From the IMG/VR virus record IMGVR_UViG_3300018426_001942, positions 87,965 to 151,964 of that record: a DNA stretch of 64,000 nt, one strand, 5' to 3'. The notes below the pieces were generated by a model. The model was not told the origin of the DNA, ran no database searches, and saw only the letters and a list, made by a program, of their open reading frames with translations. A program made the translations under genes and the position numbers. The stretch is from a virus. This document shows positions 1 through 8,544 of the stretch, piece by piece (position 1 is the first letter of the stretch; each line of letters starts with the position of its first letter).

Positions 1-268
1 TATTCAATGTTTGGGTGTCTTCATTTAGTCCGTGTAGTGTTAGACTTTTCCAGCCTTCGCCGTATTCATCTCTGTGTACATGAAACTTATCTACAAGTGC
101 TTCTGCTTCTGCATACATTTCTTTCCAAGGTTGATTATCTAATGCACTTAATCTAAAACACGGCCAGCCGCTTTCCATTACAACCCATTTAGGATCGAAT
201 TGTTCTGGATATATTATGTCTATTTGCTTATCATTTTCGGACAAATATTTCTCTAATTCAGCATTCAT
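1..268 (-). CDS. Partial gene, possible 2OG-Fe(II) oxygenase family (5' end only)
   Basis: The ATG is at 268-266 and the frame stays open for 89 codons to the window edge, so the C-terminus is missing. The visible part contains SGWPCFRL (about residues 33-40) and the segment HRDEYGEGWKSLTLHG near residues 67-82. The W-x-x-L-x-x-HG pattern resembles the N-terminal part of phage aspartyl-hydroxylase-like 2OG oxygenases, and the complete oxygenase at 5028-5684 has a comparable stretch (RWGLPVTSHTGD). The iron-binding HxD...H motif would lie beyond the edge, so the family call is inference. The gene is divergent from the radical SAM gene at 337, with 68 bp between them. Confidence 0.5.
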   Translation of the reverse strand, partial: MNAELEKYLSENDKQIDIIYPEQFDPKWVVMESGWPCFRLSALDNQPWKEMYAEAEALVDKFHVHRDEYGEGWKSLTLHGLNEDTQTLN

Positions 269-294
269 GTTTACTTTTTTCTTTACCCCGTGTT

Positions 295-302
295 GTTAAA
301 TA
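295..302 (+). promoter_or_regulatory. Possible late-type promoter box (GTTAAATA)
   Basis: GTTAAATA lies 34 bases upstream of the GTG start at 337 in the divergent intergenic region. It matches the NNTAAATA box found before several virion genes in this window and resembles the T4 late promoter TATAAATA. An 8-base motif in AT-rich DNA can occur by chance. No good sigma70 -35/-10 pair was found here. Confidence 0.3.
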
Positions 303-336
303 TACTTATGCTAGTTTTTAAGGAGTATGTTTAGTC

Positions 337-1371
337 GTGAGATGCAAATATCTTGATAATCAAATCAATGTTGGCACCAACGGATCATATAGATTATGCT
401 GTATGAGCTTAGAACCCGAAGGCGAATACAATATCAAAACACATACACCACAAGAATGGCACAACAGTGAATTCCATAGAGGTATCAGAGAGCAAATGGC
501 TAGAGGTGAATGGCCTGATGCTTGTAGACGTTGTAAAGAAATGGAAGAACACGGATTACAAAGTCAACGTCAAAAAGAAAGAAGATACGGTCCAGGACTT
601 AGCCATTTAGACTTACGTTTAGGCAATAGTTGTAATTTAAAATGTATTAGTTGCTGGCACATGAGCTCTAGTTCAATAGCAGAAGAAGCCGTTGCTATGC
701 ACCAAGCAGGTGTTACACCATTGCATGGCGTATTAGACGTTCCACACTTTAATTGGGCTGACGACAAAGCATTTGATAAATTACTTGATCTACCAATACA
801 CGAAGTATATATGACCGGCGGCGAACCTATGATGGTAAAACATTTGCCACGCTTTTTAGAAAGGTTAAGTCCAGAAACAATTATACGGTTTAATACTAAC
901 TGTACAATTTGGAATCCTAAATTAGAAAAATTACTTAGGAAATTTAATATGGTAATTATGAGTTTTAGTTTAGATGCGACTGACGATCGCATAAACTATA
1001 TTAGGCACGGCACCAAATGGAAAGAAGCAGAAGAAAATGCAAAACGTTGGGCTGATTTTTGTAAGGTTGATATAAGTCCAACTATTAGTATTTTAAATGC
1101 ATGGTTCTATGATGATATAAAAGAATATGCAGACAAGCGTAATTGGAGCGTCTTTGAAAATTTACTCATGACACCCGACTGGTTACATGTTAAGAATGCA
1201 CCCGACGAATTGAAAGCACAATTTCAAGGTGTAGATAAATGGATGAATGAACCTGCTAATCTACTTAAACAAGAAGAATTTAAATATAATATTAATAAGT
1301 TAGACAGCTGGCGTAAAATGTATATAAAGGATTACCTACCTCCGGTAGCAAAAGCATATGGACTTAATTAA
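337..1371 (+). CDS. Radical SAM protein with N-terminal twitch-like domain
   Basis: This 344-residue protein binds a 4Fe-4S cluster and S-adenosylmethionine through C99-x3-C103-x2-C106, followed by GGEP at 161-164, the standard radical SAM signature. The N-terminal 70 residues hold C3, C21, C22, C63 and C66 around an NGSYRLCC segment. That looks like half of a SPASM (twitch) auxiliary cluster domain placed before the barrel rather than after it. The start is GTG at 337 with AGGAG at 321-325; no in-frame ATG fits. It is closest in this window to the protein at 5681-6976 (both have DLRLGN before the first cluster cysteine). The end overlaps the next gene by 14 bp. The substrate is unknown; peptide or sugar modification are both possible. 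Confidence 0.85.
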   Translation: MRCKYLDNQINVGTNGSYRLCCMSLEPEGEYNIKTHTPQEWHNSEFHRGIREQMARGEWPDACRRCKEMEEHGLQSQRQKERRYGPGLSHLDLRLGNSCNLKCISCWHMSSSSIAEEAVAMHQAGVTPLHGVLDVPHFNWADDKAFDKLLDLPIHEVYMTGGEPMMVKHLPRFLERLSPETIIRFNTNCTIWNPKLEKLLRKFNMVIMSFSLDATDDRINYIRHGTKWKEAEENAKRWADFCKVDISPTISILNAWFYDDIKEYADKRNWSVFENLLMTPDWLHVKNAPDELKAQFQGVDKWMNEPANLLKQEEFKYNINKLDSWRKMYIKDYLPPVAKAYGLN

Positions 1372-1813
1372 AACAAATAAACAAAAAAAGCGAAGTGTTT
1401 ACAAAGGCGATGGTTACTATAGAAAACTATGGCATTTTGTAGATATGATATGGCTAGATGAACATGTAAAAATGCTAAACAGTATTGTTCCTAACTATGT
1501 TGTAGACTACGGACATAACGAAGATTCTATGTGGTTAGACACAAAAGAAATAGATGGAGTTCCAGCAAGTACACTAGAACACACACCTGAATTTATAAAA
1601 AGAGTATATAAATTTTGTTTAGAAAATATTGAGCAGACTTTACCCTATGTACATGGCGACTGGGTATTAAGTAATATAATTGTTAACGGTGAAAACATGT
1701 ATATGGTCGATTGGGATAATTGCAATGTATATCCTAAACATATAGTTATAGAAAAAATGCAAAAAGACTTACGTAGTGCATTTGGAGATAAATTTGACCC
1801 CTCAAGCATTTAG
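1358..1813 (+). CDS. Miniature APH/choline-kinase-like phosphotransferase
   Basis: The 151-residue protein has H99-G-D101-x4-N106 followed by V117-D118-W119-D120. These correspond to the catalytic loop and the metal-binding DxD segment of the aminoglycoside phosphotransferase / choline kinase fold. That family normally has 250-300 residues. Here the N-lobe is reduced to about 60 residues, with only a weak candidate lysine region (KLWHF near 23-27). It would phosphorylate a small molecule or sugar if active, but the substrate is not evident. It overlaps the radical SAM gene upstream (14 bp) and the propeller gene downstream, so the three are probably translationally coupled. A degenerate kinase is the main alternative. 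Confidence 0.65.
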   Translation: MDLIKTNKQKKRSVYKGDGYYRKLWHFVDMIWLDEHVKMLNSIVPNYVVDYGHNEDSMWLDTKEIDGVPASTLEHTPEFIKRVYKFCLENIEQTLPYVHGDWVLSNIIVNGENMYMVDWDNCNVYPKHIVIEKMQKDLRSAFGDKFDPSSI

Positions 1814-3011
1814 TTACCCGACTGTTGGAAATAACAACATGATTTATTGTGCGCCATACGGCCTTACTGAATCTGTTGACTACATGATTAAGTACAATCC
1901 AACTAATCATTCAATTACTAAAATACCATTATTAGTTGACTCAACTACCGAAAAGTGGCAAAAGGGTATTGTACATAGAAACAAAATTTACTTCCTACCA
2001 TACAATGAAAGCAATATATTGGTATTAGATACTAATGACGATAGCATAGAATACTTAAATTTAGAAAAGAAAGGACAAGGAAAATATATTCAAGGTCACA
2101 TATACGGCAGACACATTATAGCATTACCGTACGGCGAGCACGAACCATTTAATTATGTACTAGACATTGATATGCGTACTAACAATGTAACTACTAGACA
2201 CTTAGCGTTGCCTGATGAAACAAAAAGATGGCATACTACCCAAATGTTAGATGGTATAATTTACGGTTTACCTCGAGGAGAAAACTTAGGAAATACATTT
2301 AATTCAAGGATAGAATACGACTGTTTTAATCGTACTTATAAATTAATAGATATGTTGCCTATACTATATGATTATAAAGACGTAAGACATGCTAATAAAA
2401 AATGGACAACACTTGCAAAAGCAAATGATAAATTGTATGCAGCACCGTATTGTGAACATAAAGAATTTGACCTTCTTGCAATTAGAAAAGAAGGTTGGGA
2501 ATATATACAAACCAAACAAACAGGCACTAGCAGAAAATATTTTTCACACACTGTAACAAAAAATGGTAAAATATTTTTTCCGCCAGCAGGCCACGATGAG
2601 GACTGGAGCGAAATGCTTGTTATAAACAGTATGACAGATGAATGGTATGTTAAAGATTTAGGCATTGGAAAAGAAAGTAAAAAATATTTTGCCGGAGTTG
2701 AGAACAGTAAAGGAAAGTTATACTATATCCCTAGAGGAGGATGTGTTTGCGAGCCAGAGGATACATGGAAAAGCCAAGGTGACTTAGCAGAAATATTAGT
2801 TATTGACACAAACACAGAAGAGCATTATACCATAGACGTAAGTAAATATTTTACAGATAATACTACTATTGAAAAGTATAACCAATGTGTAATTATTAAC
2901 GATATCATATATGCCTTTCCATACGGAGAAAGTGAGAGTTTTCAAACTGTACTAGTATTTGATACAAAAGTTGAAAAAGTTATAAGGACAATAGATTTAA
3001 ATGATGTATAA
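1794..3011 (+). CDS. Beta-propeller-like repeat protein A
   Basis: A family was not recognised, but the protein is clearly built of repeats. A hydrophobic-x-x-P-[YR]-[GN] motif recurs eight times, for example CAPYG, FLPYN, ALPYG, GLPRG, AAPYC, FPPAG, YIPRG and AFPYG, spaced about 42-63 residues apart. Each is usually followed by a strand ending LxIDT or LVFDT. This spacing suits a beta-propeller of seven or eight blades, a fold that often binds glycans or proteins. I prefer the TTG start at 1794 because GGAG lies 6 bases upstream; GTG at 1776 (411 residues) and ATG at 1839 are alternatives. It overlaps the kinase gene upstream and its paralogue downstream (11 bp). No signal peptide or membrane segment is seen. 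Confidence 0.7.
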   Translation: MTPQAFSYPTVGNNNMIYCAPYGLTESVDYMIKYNPTNHSITKIPLLVDSTTEKWQKGIVHRNKIYFLPYNESNILVLDTNDDSIEYLNLEKKGQGKYIQGHIYGRHIIALPYGEHEPFNYVLDIDMRTNNVTTRHLALPDETKRWHTTQMLDGIIYGLPRGENLGNTFNSRIEYDCFNRTYKLIDMLPILYDYKDVRHANKKWTTLAKANDKLYAAPYCEHKEFDLLAIRKEGWEYIQTKQTGTSRKYFSHTVTKNGKIFFPPAGHDEDWSEMLVINSMTDEWYVKDLGIGKESKKYFAGVENSKGKLYYIPRGGCVCEPEDTWKSQGDLAEILVIDTNTEEHYTIDVSKYFTDNTTIEKYNQCVIINDIIYAFPYGESESFQTVLVFDTKVEKVIRTIDLNDV

Positions 3012-4143
3012 AGCATTTGAAGATTTCTACAAAGAAGAAAACATAAAGCACTTATTACTCCTTGACTGGAATGGTATATTAACAAGTCCGCCATTTGCTA
3101 CTGAACAATGTAAAGAGTATGCAGATGTTTGGCGTTTTAAAAAAGATATTATCAAATTAGATCTACCTCCTGCTACTAGTAAAACTAATGCTCCTATTGT
3201 TTTAGATAACGATTTATGGCTTATACCATACGGCATATACGACGAACTTAATATTGTAGTACAAATTAAAGACAACGATGTAGTGTATCACAAATTATCG
3301 TTTGCAGGCAAAGGGCAATTTTACAGTATTGCATCAAACGGTACATCTGCGTTTAGTTTTCCTTTAGGATACGAAGATACTAACTACGGACTGTATATTA
3401 ACGAAGGTAAAGTTAGCGAACACAAACTACCCTACGAAGGCAAAAAATTACATATGGGTACTGTATATTGCAATGGCAGATATTGGAGTATGCCGAGAGG
3501 TGATAATCCCGGGTATAACAAACTACTAAGTTTCGACGGTAATAATTTTGAAAGTTTTGAGTTAGACATCAATAGTAATATTACTAGAAAGTTTAGTGAT
3601 ATAATAGTAAAAGACAATACACTTTACAGTTTGCCTTTCGGCGAAACGCCTGGTATGACAGAAATCGTAGAATTTGATACAACTACTAATAGAGCAATAT
3701 ATCATAATTTAACACTAACTAATGACTTTGCTAAAAAATATAATTGTGGCGTTTTAGTTAATAATAAAATAATTGCATTACCATATGGTGACGAATATAG
3801 CCAAGATAGTAATTGGGGTGTAGTTTTTGATACTGACACGAAAGAAAGTAAAGTTTTTGATATTGGTCTTAACTTTGGTGGCAAGTACAGATATCGTTGT
3901 GGTGTAGCACTAGACAACAAAGCAATATTTTTTCCATCTGGTACACCTAGTTGTCCTATAATGAGTGTAGATGAAAATACAAATATAAAAACATTATATC
4001 TTACTGATTATATGTTAGGTCGTCCGTATGTAAAAAATAATTTAATATGCTGTATGTCATATAGAAAAGCCGATAGACAACACTTTATGTTAATATTTGA
4101 TAGCGAATTAAATTTGCTGGGTAGCTATCAACTCTTTGCGTAG
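3001..4143 (+). CDS. Beta-propeller-like repeat protein B
   Basis: The 380-residue protein is a paralogue of the preceding gene. It carries seven copies of the same blade motif: LIPYG, SFPLG, SMPRG, SLPFG, ALPYG, FFPSG and a degenerate CMSYR. The first 60 residues (with LLLLDWNGIL near 18-27) are not shared. Start ATG-ATG at 3001 overlaps the upstream stop by 11 bp, implying translational coupling. The last 36 bp overlap the end of the convergent radical SAM gene on the minus strand. Function is unknown. Co-location with a radical SAM protein, a kinase and glycosyltransferases suggests glycan binding or scaffolding, but that is inference. Confidence 0.7.
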   Translation: MMYKAFEDFYKEENIKHLLLLDWNGILTSPPFATEQCKEYADVWRFKKDIIKLDLPPATSKTNAPIVLDNDLWLIPYGIYDELNIVVQIKDNDVVYHKLSFAGKGQFYSIASNGTSAFSFPLGYEDTNYGLYINEGKVSEHKLPYEGKKLHMGTVYCNGRYWSMPRGDNPGYNKLLSFDGNNFESFELDINSNITRKFSDIIVKDNTLYSLPFGETPGMTEIVEFDTTTNRAIYHNLTLTNDFAKKYNCGVLVNNKIIALPYGDEYSQDSNWGVVFDTDTKESKVFDIGLNFGGKYRYRCGVALDNKAIFFPSGTPSCPIMSVDENTNIKTLYLTDYMLGRPYVKNNLICCMSYRKADRQHFMLIFDSELNLLGSYQLFA

Positions 4144-5031
4144 ATATATATCACTCAAACAGTAACATTTATCTTTACCGCATGTAATTGTACTATTAGG
4201 TAAAGTATATTTTTCTAAATTACCTATTTTGCCGCCTTGCTGACACTCGGCACGGTATATGTCTCCCCACATATCAATACTAATCATATCTAATCCTGCC
4301 CAGCATTTCCAACCTTTGTGTGCATTAAGCTCATTAACTATTAAGTCATTTGCATTAATATCTTTACCATTTAATAGTAGGCCGCCTCTGTGTAACTTTG
4401 TATCATCTAATTTACGTGTATAAGGCCAATTAGTAATAATGTTTTGCTGTGATGTTGAGTATGCACTAACTTCGTTAGTAGGATATCCTTCAATTTCTTG
4501 TTTATCTAAAATTACCTTTGGCCATATCATTACATTGTCGCTACAATTAAATAAACGTTCTGCAATATCTAATAGTTCATCAAAACTATCAGGTAACATC
4601 ATAAGATTAACAGCAACAGGACAAGTCATTACTTTTATAACTTCTATTATATGATCAATATTAGCAAATTCAGGATGATAACTGATAATCATTCCGTCAG
4701 TGTGTTCTGTTATCTCTGCGAAGTATTCTACTTTTTGACTTGCGTTGGTTAGAAAACTAAAGTATTGGCCTTGTTGTTTTACAAGTTTAGCCATGTCAAT
4801 AAAATGTTTCCAATAAGTAGGTTCGCCGCCTGAAATCCTATAGCAAATTTGTTTGCCATTAGCATCAAAGTTTTCTACAAAATTTTTAACCGTGTCCCAT
4901 TTTTTATGGCCTGTACTTCCGTCATGAAGTCTGCTTGGACAATAAGAACAACGGTAATTGCATTTATTAGATAGTGTCCAACTAACTAAAAACCAATCTT
5001 CTTTTGCAGGGTCTTTGTAAGAAAGTTTCAT
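4108..5031 (-). CDS. Radical SAM protein with C-terminal cysteine-rich (SPASM-like) region
   Basis: The 307-residue enzyme has the cluster motif C24-x3-C28-x2-C31 and GGEP at 68-71, so the barrel begins almost at the N-terminus. The C-terminal third contains KCWAGLDMIS, RAECQQGG and CGKDKCYC, a cysteine pattern consistent with a SPASM/twitch auxiliary cluster domain. It is paralogous to the protein at 9247-10230: both share CNYxCSYC, SGGEPT, an S-[FY]-H-x-EFAN segment and KGW-x-C. It is the last gene of the minus-strand operon and overlaps the oxygenase gene by ATGA. Its 3' end runs 36 bp into the convergent propeller gene. Substrate unknown. Confidence 0.85.
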   Translation of the reverse strand: MKLSYKDPAKEDWFLVSWTLSNKCNYRCSYCPSRLHDGSTGHKKWDTVKNFVENFDANGKQICYRISGGEPTYWKHFIDMAKLVKQQGQYFSFLTNASQKVEYFAEITEHTDGMIISYHPEFANIDHIIEVIKVMTCPVAVNLMMLPDSFDELLDIAERLFNCSDNVMIWPKVILDKQEIEGYPTNEVSAYSTSQQNIITNWPYTRKLDDTKLHRGGLLLNGKDINANDLIVNELNAHKGWKCWAGLDMISIDMWGDIYRAECQQGGKIGNLEKYTLPNSTITCGKDKCYCLSDIYLRKELIATQQI

Positions 5032-5684
5032 TCTGCCATTGTGTTATTTAAAATTAGTTGTTGTGTACGTTCATTTAATTTTACTGTTAAAATTAATGAA
5101 TACAGATTATCACTAAAACTAAACACACTGTGATCTAATTGAAAGTTTGTAAAGTAAACAAATCCAGGTTCTGGGTATAATGGCTTGCCGTCTACCATTT
5201 GTACATAATTTTCAGGACTACAACGTCCAAACACTACTAGCAATCTAAAATATTCTGGACTTACACCGTGAAAGTCTCTGTGCGGAGGAAAGAAGCCTCC
5301 TTGGTCAACACGCAATAAATGTACACGACCAATATCTGGTGCAAAAACATCTACTAGTTTTGCAAGCTCAGGAATATTATTATACACCTCTGTTGGTGTG
5401 TTAAAGTTTTCTTCCTTCATTTCTATGTCATGGTATTTCTGCATATGACCAAAACTATTCAAATGGTAATTGTCCATAACATCACCGGTGTGACTTGTTA
5501 CTGGTAACCCCCAGCGATTATTGTGAGTGTCTTTTTTAGCATTGTACGGACACCAATTATCTTTAAACTGTTCTAATTGTTGTTCAACTTGGTGATGGTC
5601 AATATGCCATTTAAGTTTTACTTGGTTACCTAAGTTGACTAAACTTTGCCAACGTAGTCCTCTTTCAATTTCTTCAGGTGTCAT
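5028..5684 (-). CDS. 2-oxoglutarate/Fe(II)-dependent oxygenase-like protein
   Basis: In this 218-residue protein, H135-R-D137 followed by H185 gives the HxD...H iron-binding triad of the double-stranded beta-helix. The segment PPHRDFHG before it and HSVFSFSDN after it resemble aspartyl/asparaginyl beta-hydroxylase-like phage proteins. Such enzymes hydroxylate proteins or small molecules using 2-oxoglutarate and oxygen. The substrate cannot be read here. It overlaps both neighbours by 4 bp (ATGA), so it is co-translated with two radical SAM proteins, suggesting action on the same product. Length is normal for the phage family. Confidence 0.75.
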   Translation of the reverse strand: MTPEEIERGLRWQSLVNLGNQVKLKWHIDHHQVEQQLEQFKDNWCPYNAKKDTHNNRWGLPVTSHTGDVMDNYHLNSFGHMQKYHDIEMKEENFNTPTEVYNNIPELAKLVDVFAPDIGRVHLLRVDQGGFFPPHRDFHGVSPEYFRLLVVFGRCSPENYVQMVDGKPLYPEPGFVYFTNFQLDHSVFSFSDNLYSLILTVKLNERTQQLILNNTMAE

Positions 5685-6976
5685 ATATCTCTCAATTCTT
5701 TAAACGTATTTCTAAAGTTTAATTCTCTTGTTTTGTCGCATATTTCTAAGTATTGTACAGCCGCCGGAAGTTTATGTGACCAATCTTCTGAATTCATGTA
5801 ATCAACTAAACCTAACCAACGCATTTTGCCATAAGCATTATTAATAAATTCATGTGTGTTAATACTATTAGCAAACTTACTTATCGTATCTGCGGCTTGG
5901 GCTTTTAAGTCTTGAGGTAGTACTCGCACATTTAAGTAGGACGGTAAGTACACTAAATGTAACCCTATTATACCTCCGCCATATGGCGCACGATTTATTT
6001 TTTTAAAGTTTTGATCTAACTTCCATTGTGCAAGTTCTACTAAACTGTGTACATTAAGAAGTTGTACGGCGCAAGCAAGATTAACAGTTATATGATCTGA
6101 TGTATTATCAAGTAAATGCATATTCTCTACAATACTATCCCACTTACTCGGATGTCTTATGTAATCATTTTTTTCGCCAACACTGTCAACACTAAAGTTA
6201 AATTTTACTTCTTTAAAATATTCCCACATATCAAGCAATCTTTGTGATATGTCTGTAGCATTACTATTATATCTAAGTATACAATCTTTTGCATAACCTT
6301 CGTCTATCATAAATTGTAGTATTGCATAATGTTCCGGTATGAGCAATGGTTCTCCGCCAGCAAAATATAATTCTTTTATATAGTGTGCTTGATTTTTTAC
6401 AGAGTCTAAGAAACTACTTTTCTTGTACCATACATAATCAAAACTAGGATCCCAGCCTTGATCTTGTTTCAAATCTATAAGTTCATATTTTGGATATTGT
6501 AATTTCCAATCTTTAATCCACTTTGAGCTATCATGCGGACTACACATAATGCATTTTAAATTACATAGGTTACCTAATCTTAAATCAAAGTAAGGTATGT
6601 TTACAGGCAACGTGCCATCTTCTTGTGTTTGATCAACAATTTCTTGTACATTGATCCTTTCATTCCATACCTCGGTTTCCCAATTCCTTTTGCTTTTTAT
6701 ACCTTTTGCCTCTTCTTCAAAACATTTTTTACAACTTAAAGGAATTTCATCATTAAGCATTTGCAATCTAGTATTACGCATTTGCTCACTATTCCAAACT
6801 TCTTCGATAGTATGATCACGTAGATTCATGTTAACACCATCTTGTTTAACAAGTCCTACTTCCTTGTTGTCAGTCTTGCCTGCGCCACTAGCGTTTGCTG
6901 TACAACAAACTCTTACATCGCCATTTGGTCTAGTTGCCAAATGTATCCATGGCAAGGGGCAGAATGTTTTACCCAT
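5681..6976 (-). CDS. Radical SAM protein with N-terminal twitch domain
   Basis: The 431-residue protein starts with FCPLPWIHLATRPNGDVRVCC (C6, C24, C25), continues with the HTIEEVWNS segment and has a CxxC at C82/C85. This is a twitch-type cluster domain in N-terminal position. The barrel signature C138-x3-C142-x2-C145 and GGEP at 207-210 follow. This matches the known class of N-terminal-twitch radical SAM proteins. It is paralogous to the product at 337-1371. ATG at 6976 overlaps the upstream methyltransferase gene by 8 bp, and the end overlaps the oxygenase by 4 bp. Substrate unknown. Confidence 0.88.
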   Translation of the reverse strand: MGKTFCPLPWIHLATRPNGDVRVCCTANASGAGKTDNKEVGLVKQDGVNMNLRDHTIEEVWNSEQMRNTRLQMLNDEIPLSCKKCFEEEAKGIKSKRNWETEVWNERINVQEIVDQTQEDGTLPVNIPYFDLRLGNLCNLKCIMCSPHDSSKWIKDWKLQYPKYELIDLKQDQGWDPSFDYVWYKKSSFLDSVKNQAHYIKELYFAGGEPLLIPEHYAILQFMIDEGYAKDCILRYNSNATDISQRLLDMWEYFKEVKFNFSVDSVGEKNDYIRHPSKWDSIVENMHLLDNTSDHITVNLACAVQLLNVHSLVELAQWKLDQNFKKINRAPYGGGIIGLHLVYLPSYLNVRVLPQDLKAQAADTISKFANSINTHEFINNAYGKMRWLGLVDYMNSEDWSHKLPAAVQYLEICDKTRELNFRNTFKELRDI

Positions 6977-7568
6977 TAAATTTATGTCCTATAATCATAT
7001 ATCTTGTGTACTTAGGTGTTTTAAATTCTCCTACATATGCAACATATACTTTTGATTGCTGTACAAAGTCTTCCATACTTTTTGCACATCTTACGTGTTC
7101 ATCAAGGTCAACATAGTTATTACTTTGTAGTACTACCTTTGTACCTGGTTGAATATTACTTAACCATTTGTCATATTGCTCTTGTGTTAAATGCTCGCAA
7201 CTAGTGTTAATAGCAACATCTGCATCTGTAGTGTACTCGCACATATCTGCTGTTGTGGCAGTAAATCTTCCGTCCATGTGATAACGCATGTTAATAGTTT
7301 CTGCAATAGTTTTACAAACAGGATCAATATCTATGCTTTCTATTTCAGGTATTGCAAGATCACTATTAAAGAGTAAACTTGCAAGTACTCCATTCCAGCC
7401 ACCGTAAATAGCAACATTACCTTGAAGTTTATATTCTTGCATTTGTTCTATTAACCAAAGTTTACTGTGTACTTGGCCTTTCCAAAAACTTTCTAGTGTA
7501 CGATATCGATTTTCGCTGTTACGAATTGCGTCCATCCAAAACAGTACATCTTCAATATCAACTTTCAA
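6969..7568 (-). CDS. Class I SAM-dependent methyltransferase-like protein
   Basis: In this 199-residue protein a glycine-rich motif I (IYGGWNG, 54-60) is followed by a DID acidic strand end (80-82) and later by AINTSCEHL and VVLQSNNY. That arrangement is expected of a Rossmann-fold methyltransferase. Start is TTG at 7568, supported by AGGAG six bases upstream; the first in-frame ATG (residue 12) would cut into the conserved part. The methyl acceptor is unknown. It overlaps radical SAM genes on both sides (11 and 8 bp). Confidence 0.7.
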   Translation of the reverse strand: MKVDIEDVLFWMDAIRNSENRYRTLESFWKGQVHSKLWLIEQMQEYKLQGNVAIYGGWNGVLASLLFNSDLAIPEIESIDIDPVCKTIAETINMRYHMDGRFTATTADMCEYTTDADVAINTSCEHLTQEQYDKWLSNIQPGTKVVLQSNNYVDLDEHVRCAKSMEDFVQQSKVYVAYVGEFKTPKYTRYMIIGHKFNG

Positions 7569-8544
7569 ATTGAGCTCCTAGTTTATCAAACTTGCCGCAT
7601 TGTTTTTGACATTCTTTTAAACAACCGTTTGACCATGTGTTTTCGATACTACTAAAAAAGTTACTGTCAAATATTTCTTGCAAAGTATGGTTATTAAGAT
7701 TAGGAAAATTTCCTATTTTATCCATGTAATCAATTCTACTTTCACTTACTGGTGGTAGCCATTCTAAATCTAACCAACAACAGGGTGCAATGTTACCGTT
7801 AGCAGCAACATATATAGATTGAGAGTTTTGTGCTTTGCAAGTTATTGTTGGGCTTATTTCTTGTTTTGCTTCTTCTACTATTTTTATAAAACTTTCACTT
7901 GTTTCTGTAGGGTACAAAATATCAATTGTTTTTCCAGTATCATCTAAAACATTAAATTGGCCATTTTTAAATCTACTAGAATTTTTGTACTTAAAATCAC
8001 TAAAGCCTAATTCACTTGCAAGTTGTCTACATTCATCTACTTGATGTTTGTTGTGACGGAACACTAACATATCCCATCTAGCATTGCCGCCTGCATTAAT
8101 AAACGTTTTTGCATTTTCTAGTATAGTGTGAAAGTCTGTGTTTATTCTATAGCGAGAATGTGTATCTTCTAGTCCGTCTATTCCAAATACTACAGTTACA
8201 TCTACACTAGCAAGTTCTTGCCACCATGTACTATTCCTTGCACTACCATTTGTATGCATTTGTAAATTAATGTTAGGATTTACTTCACGCAAGTATTTGT
8301 ATATGTCAAGTGTTTCAGTATTAATAATAGGATCACCTAAGTTACCACACATATTAAGTTTGTCAAGTTGTTGTATAAAACTAACTGAAAACCATTCTTT
8401 GAATGTTTCTAAGGTAATATCATCTAATGTTACATATGGCATCATAGGACCGCCTTGCATACGTCTTGGACACATCGGGCAACGTGCTTGACATCGTGAA
8501 GTAACTTCTAGATGTATGTCTCTTATTTGATCCAACTTATACAT
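7558..8544 (-). CDS. Radical SAM protein with C-terminal SPASM/twitch domain
   Basis: In this 328-residue protein the cluster motif C18-x3-C22-x2-C25 lies at the N-terminus. GNLGDP at 67-72 replaces the usual GGEP. The C-terminal domain has C236, NGNIAPCC (C255, C256), the segment NHTLQEIFDS and C308/C312/C316, which is a classical SPASM-like arrangement. This C-terminal module resembles the N-terminal module of the protein at 5681-6976, so the same building block is used in both orders within one operon. It overlaps the dehydrogenase gene upstream by 8 bp. Substrate unknown; SPASM enzymes commonly modify peptides, but sugar and other substrates exist. Confidence 0.87.
   Translation of the reverse strand: MYKLDQIRDIHLEVTSRCQARCPMCPRRMQGGPMMPYVTLDDITLETFKEWFSVSFIQQLDKLNMCGNLGDPIINTETLDIYKYLREVNPNINLQMHTNGSARNSTWWQELASVDVTVVFGIDGLEDTHSRYRINTDFHTILENAKTFINAGGNARWDMLVFRHNKHQVDECRQLASELGFSDFKYKNSSRFKNGQFNVLDDTGKTIDILYPTETSESFIKIVEEAKQEISPTITCKAQNSQSIYVAANGNIAPCCWLDLEWLPPVSESRIDYMDKIGNFPNLNNHTLQEIFDSNFFSSIENTWSNGCLKECQKQCGKFDKLGAQFES

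Noticed and set aside
570-992. 140-codon minus-strand frame
   Set aside because: Exactly antisense to the cluster motif of the radical SAM gene; typical shadow in AT-rich coding DNA.
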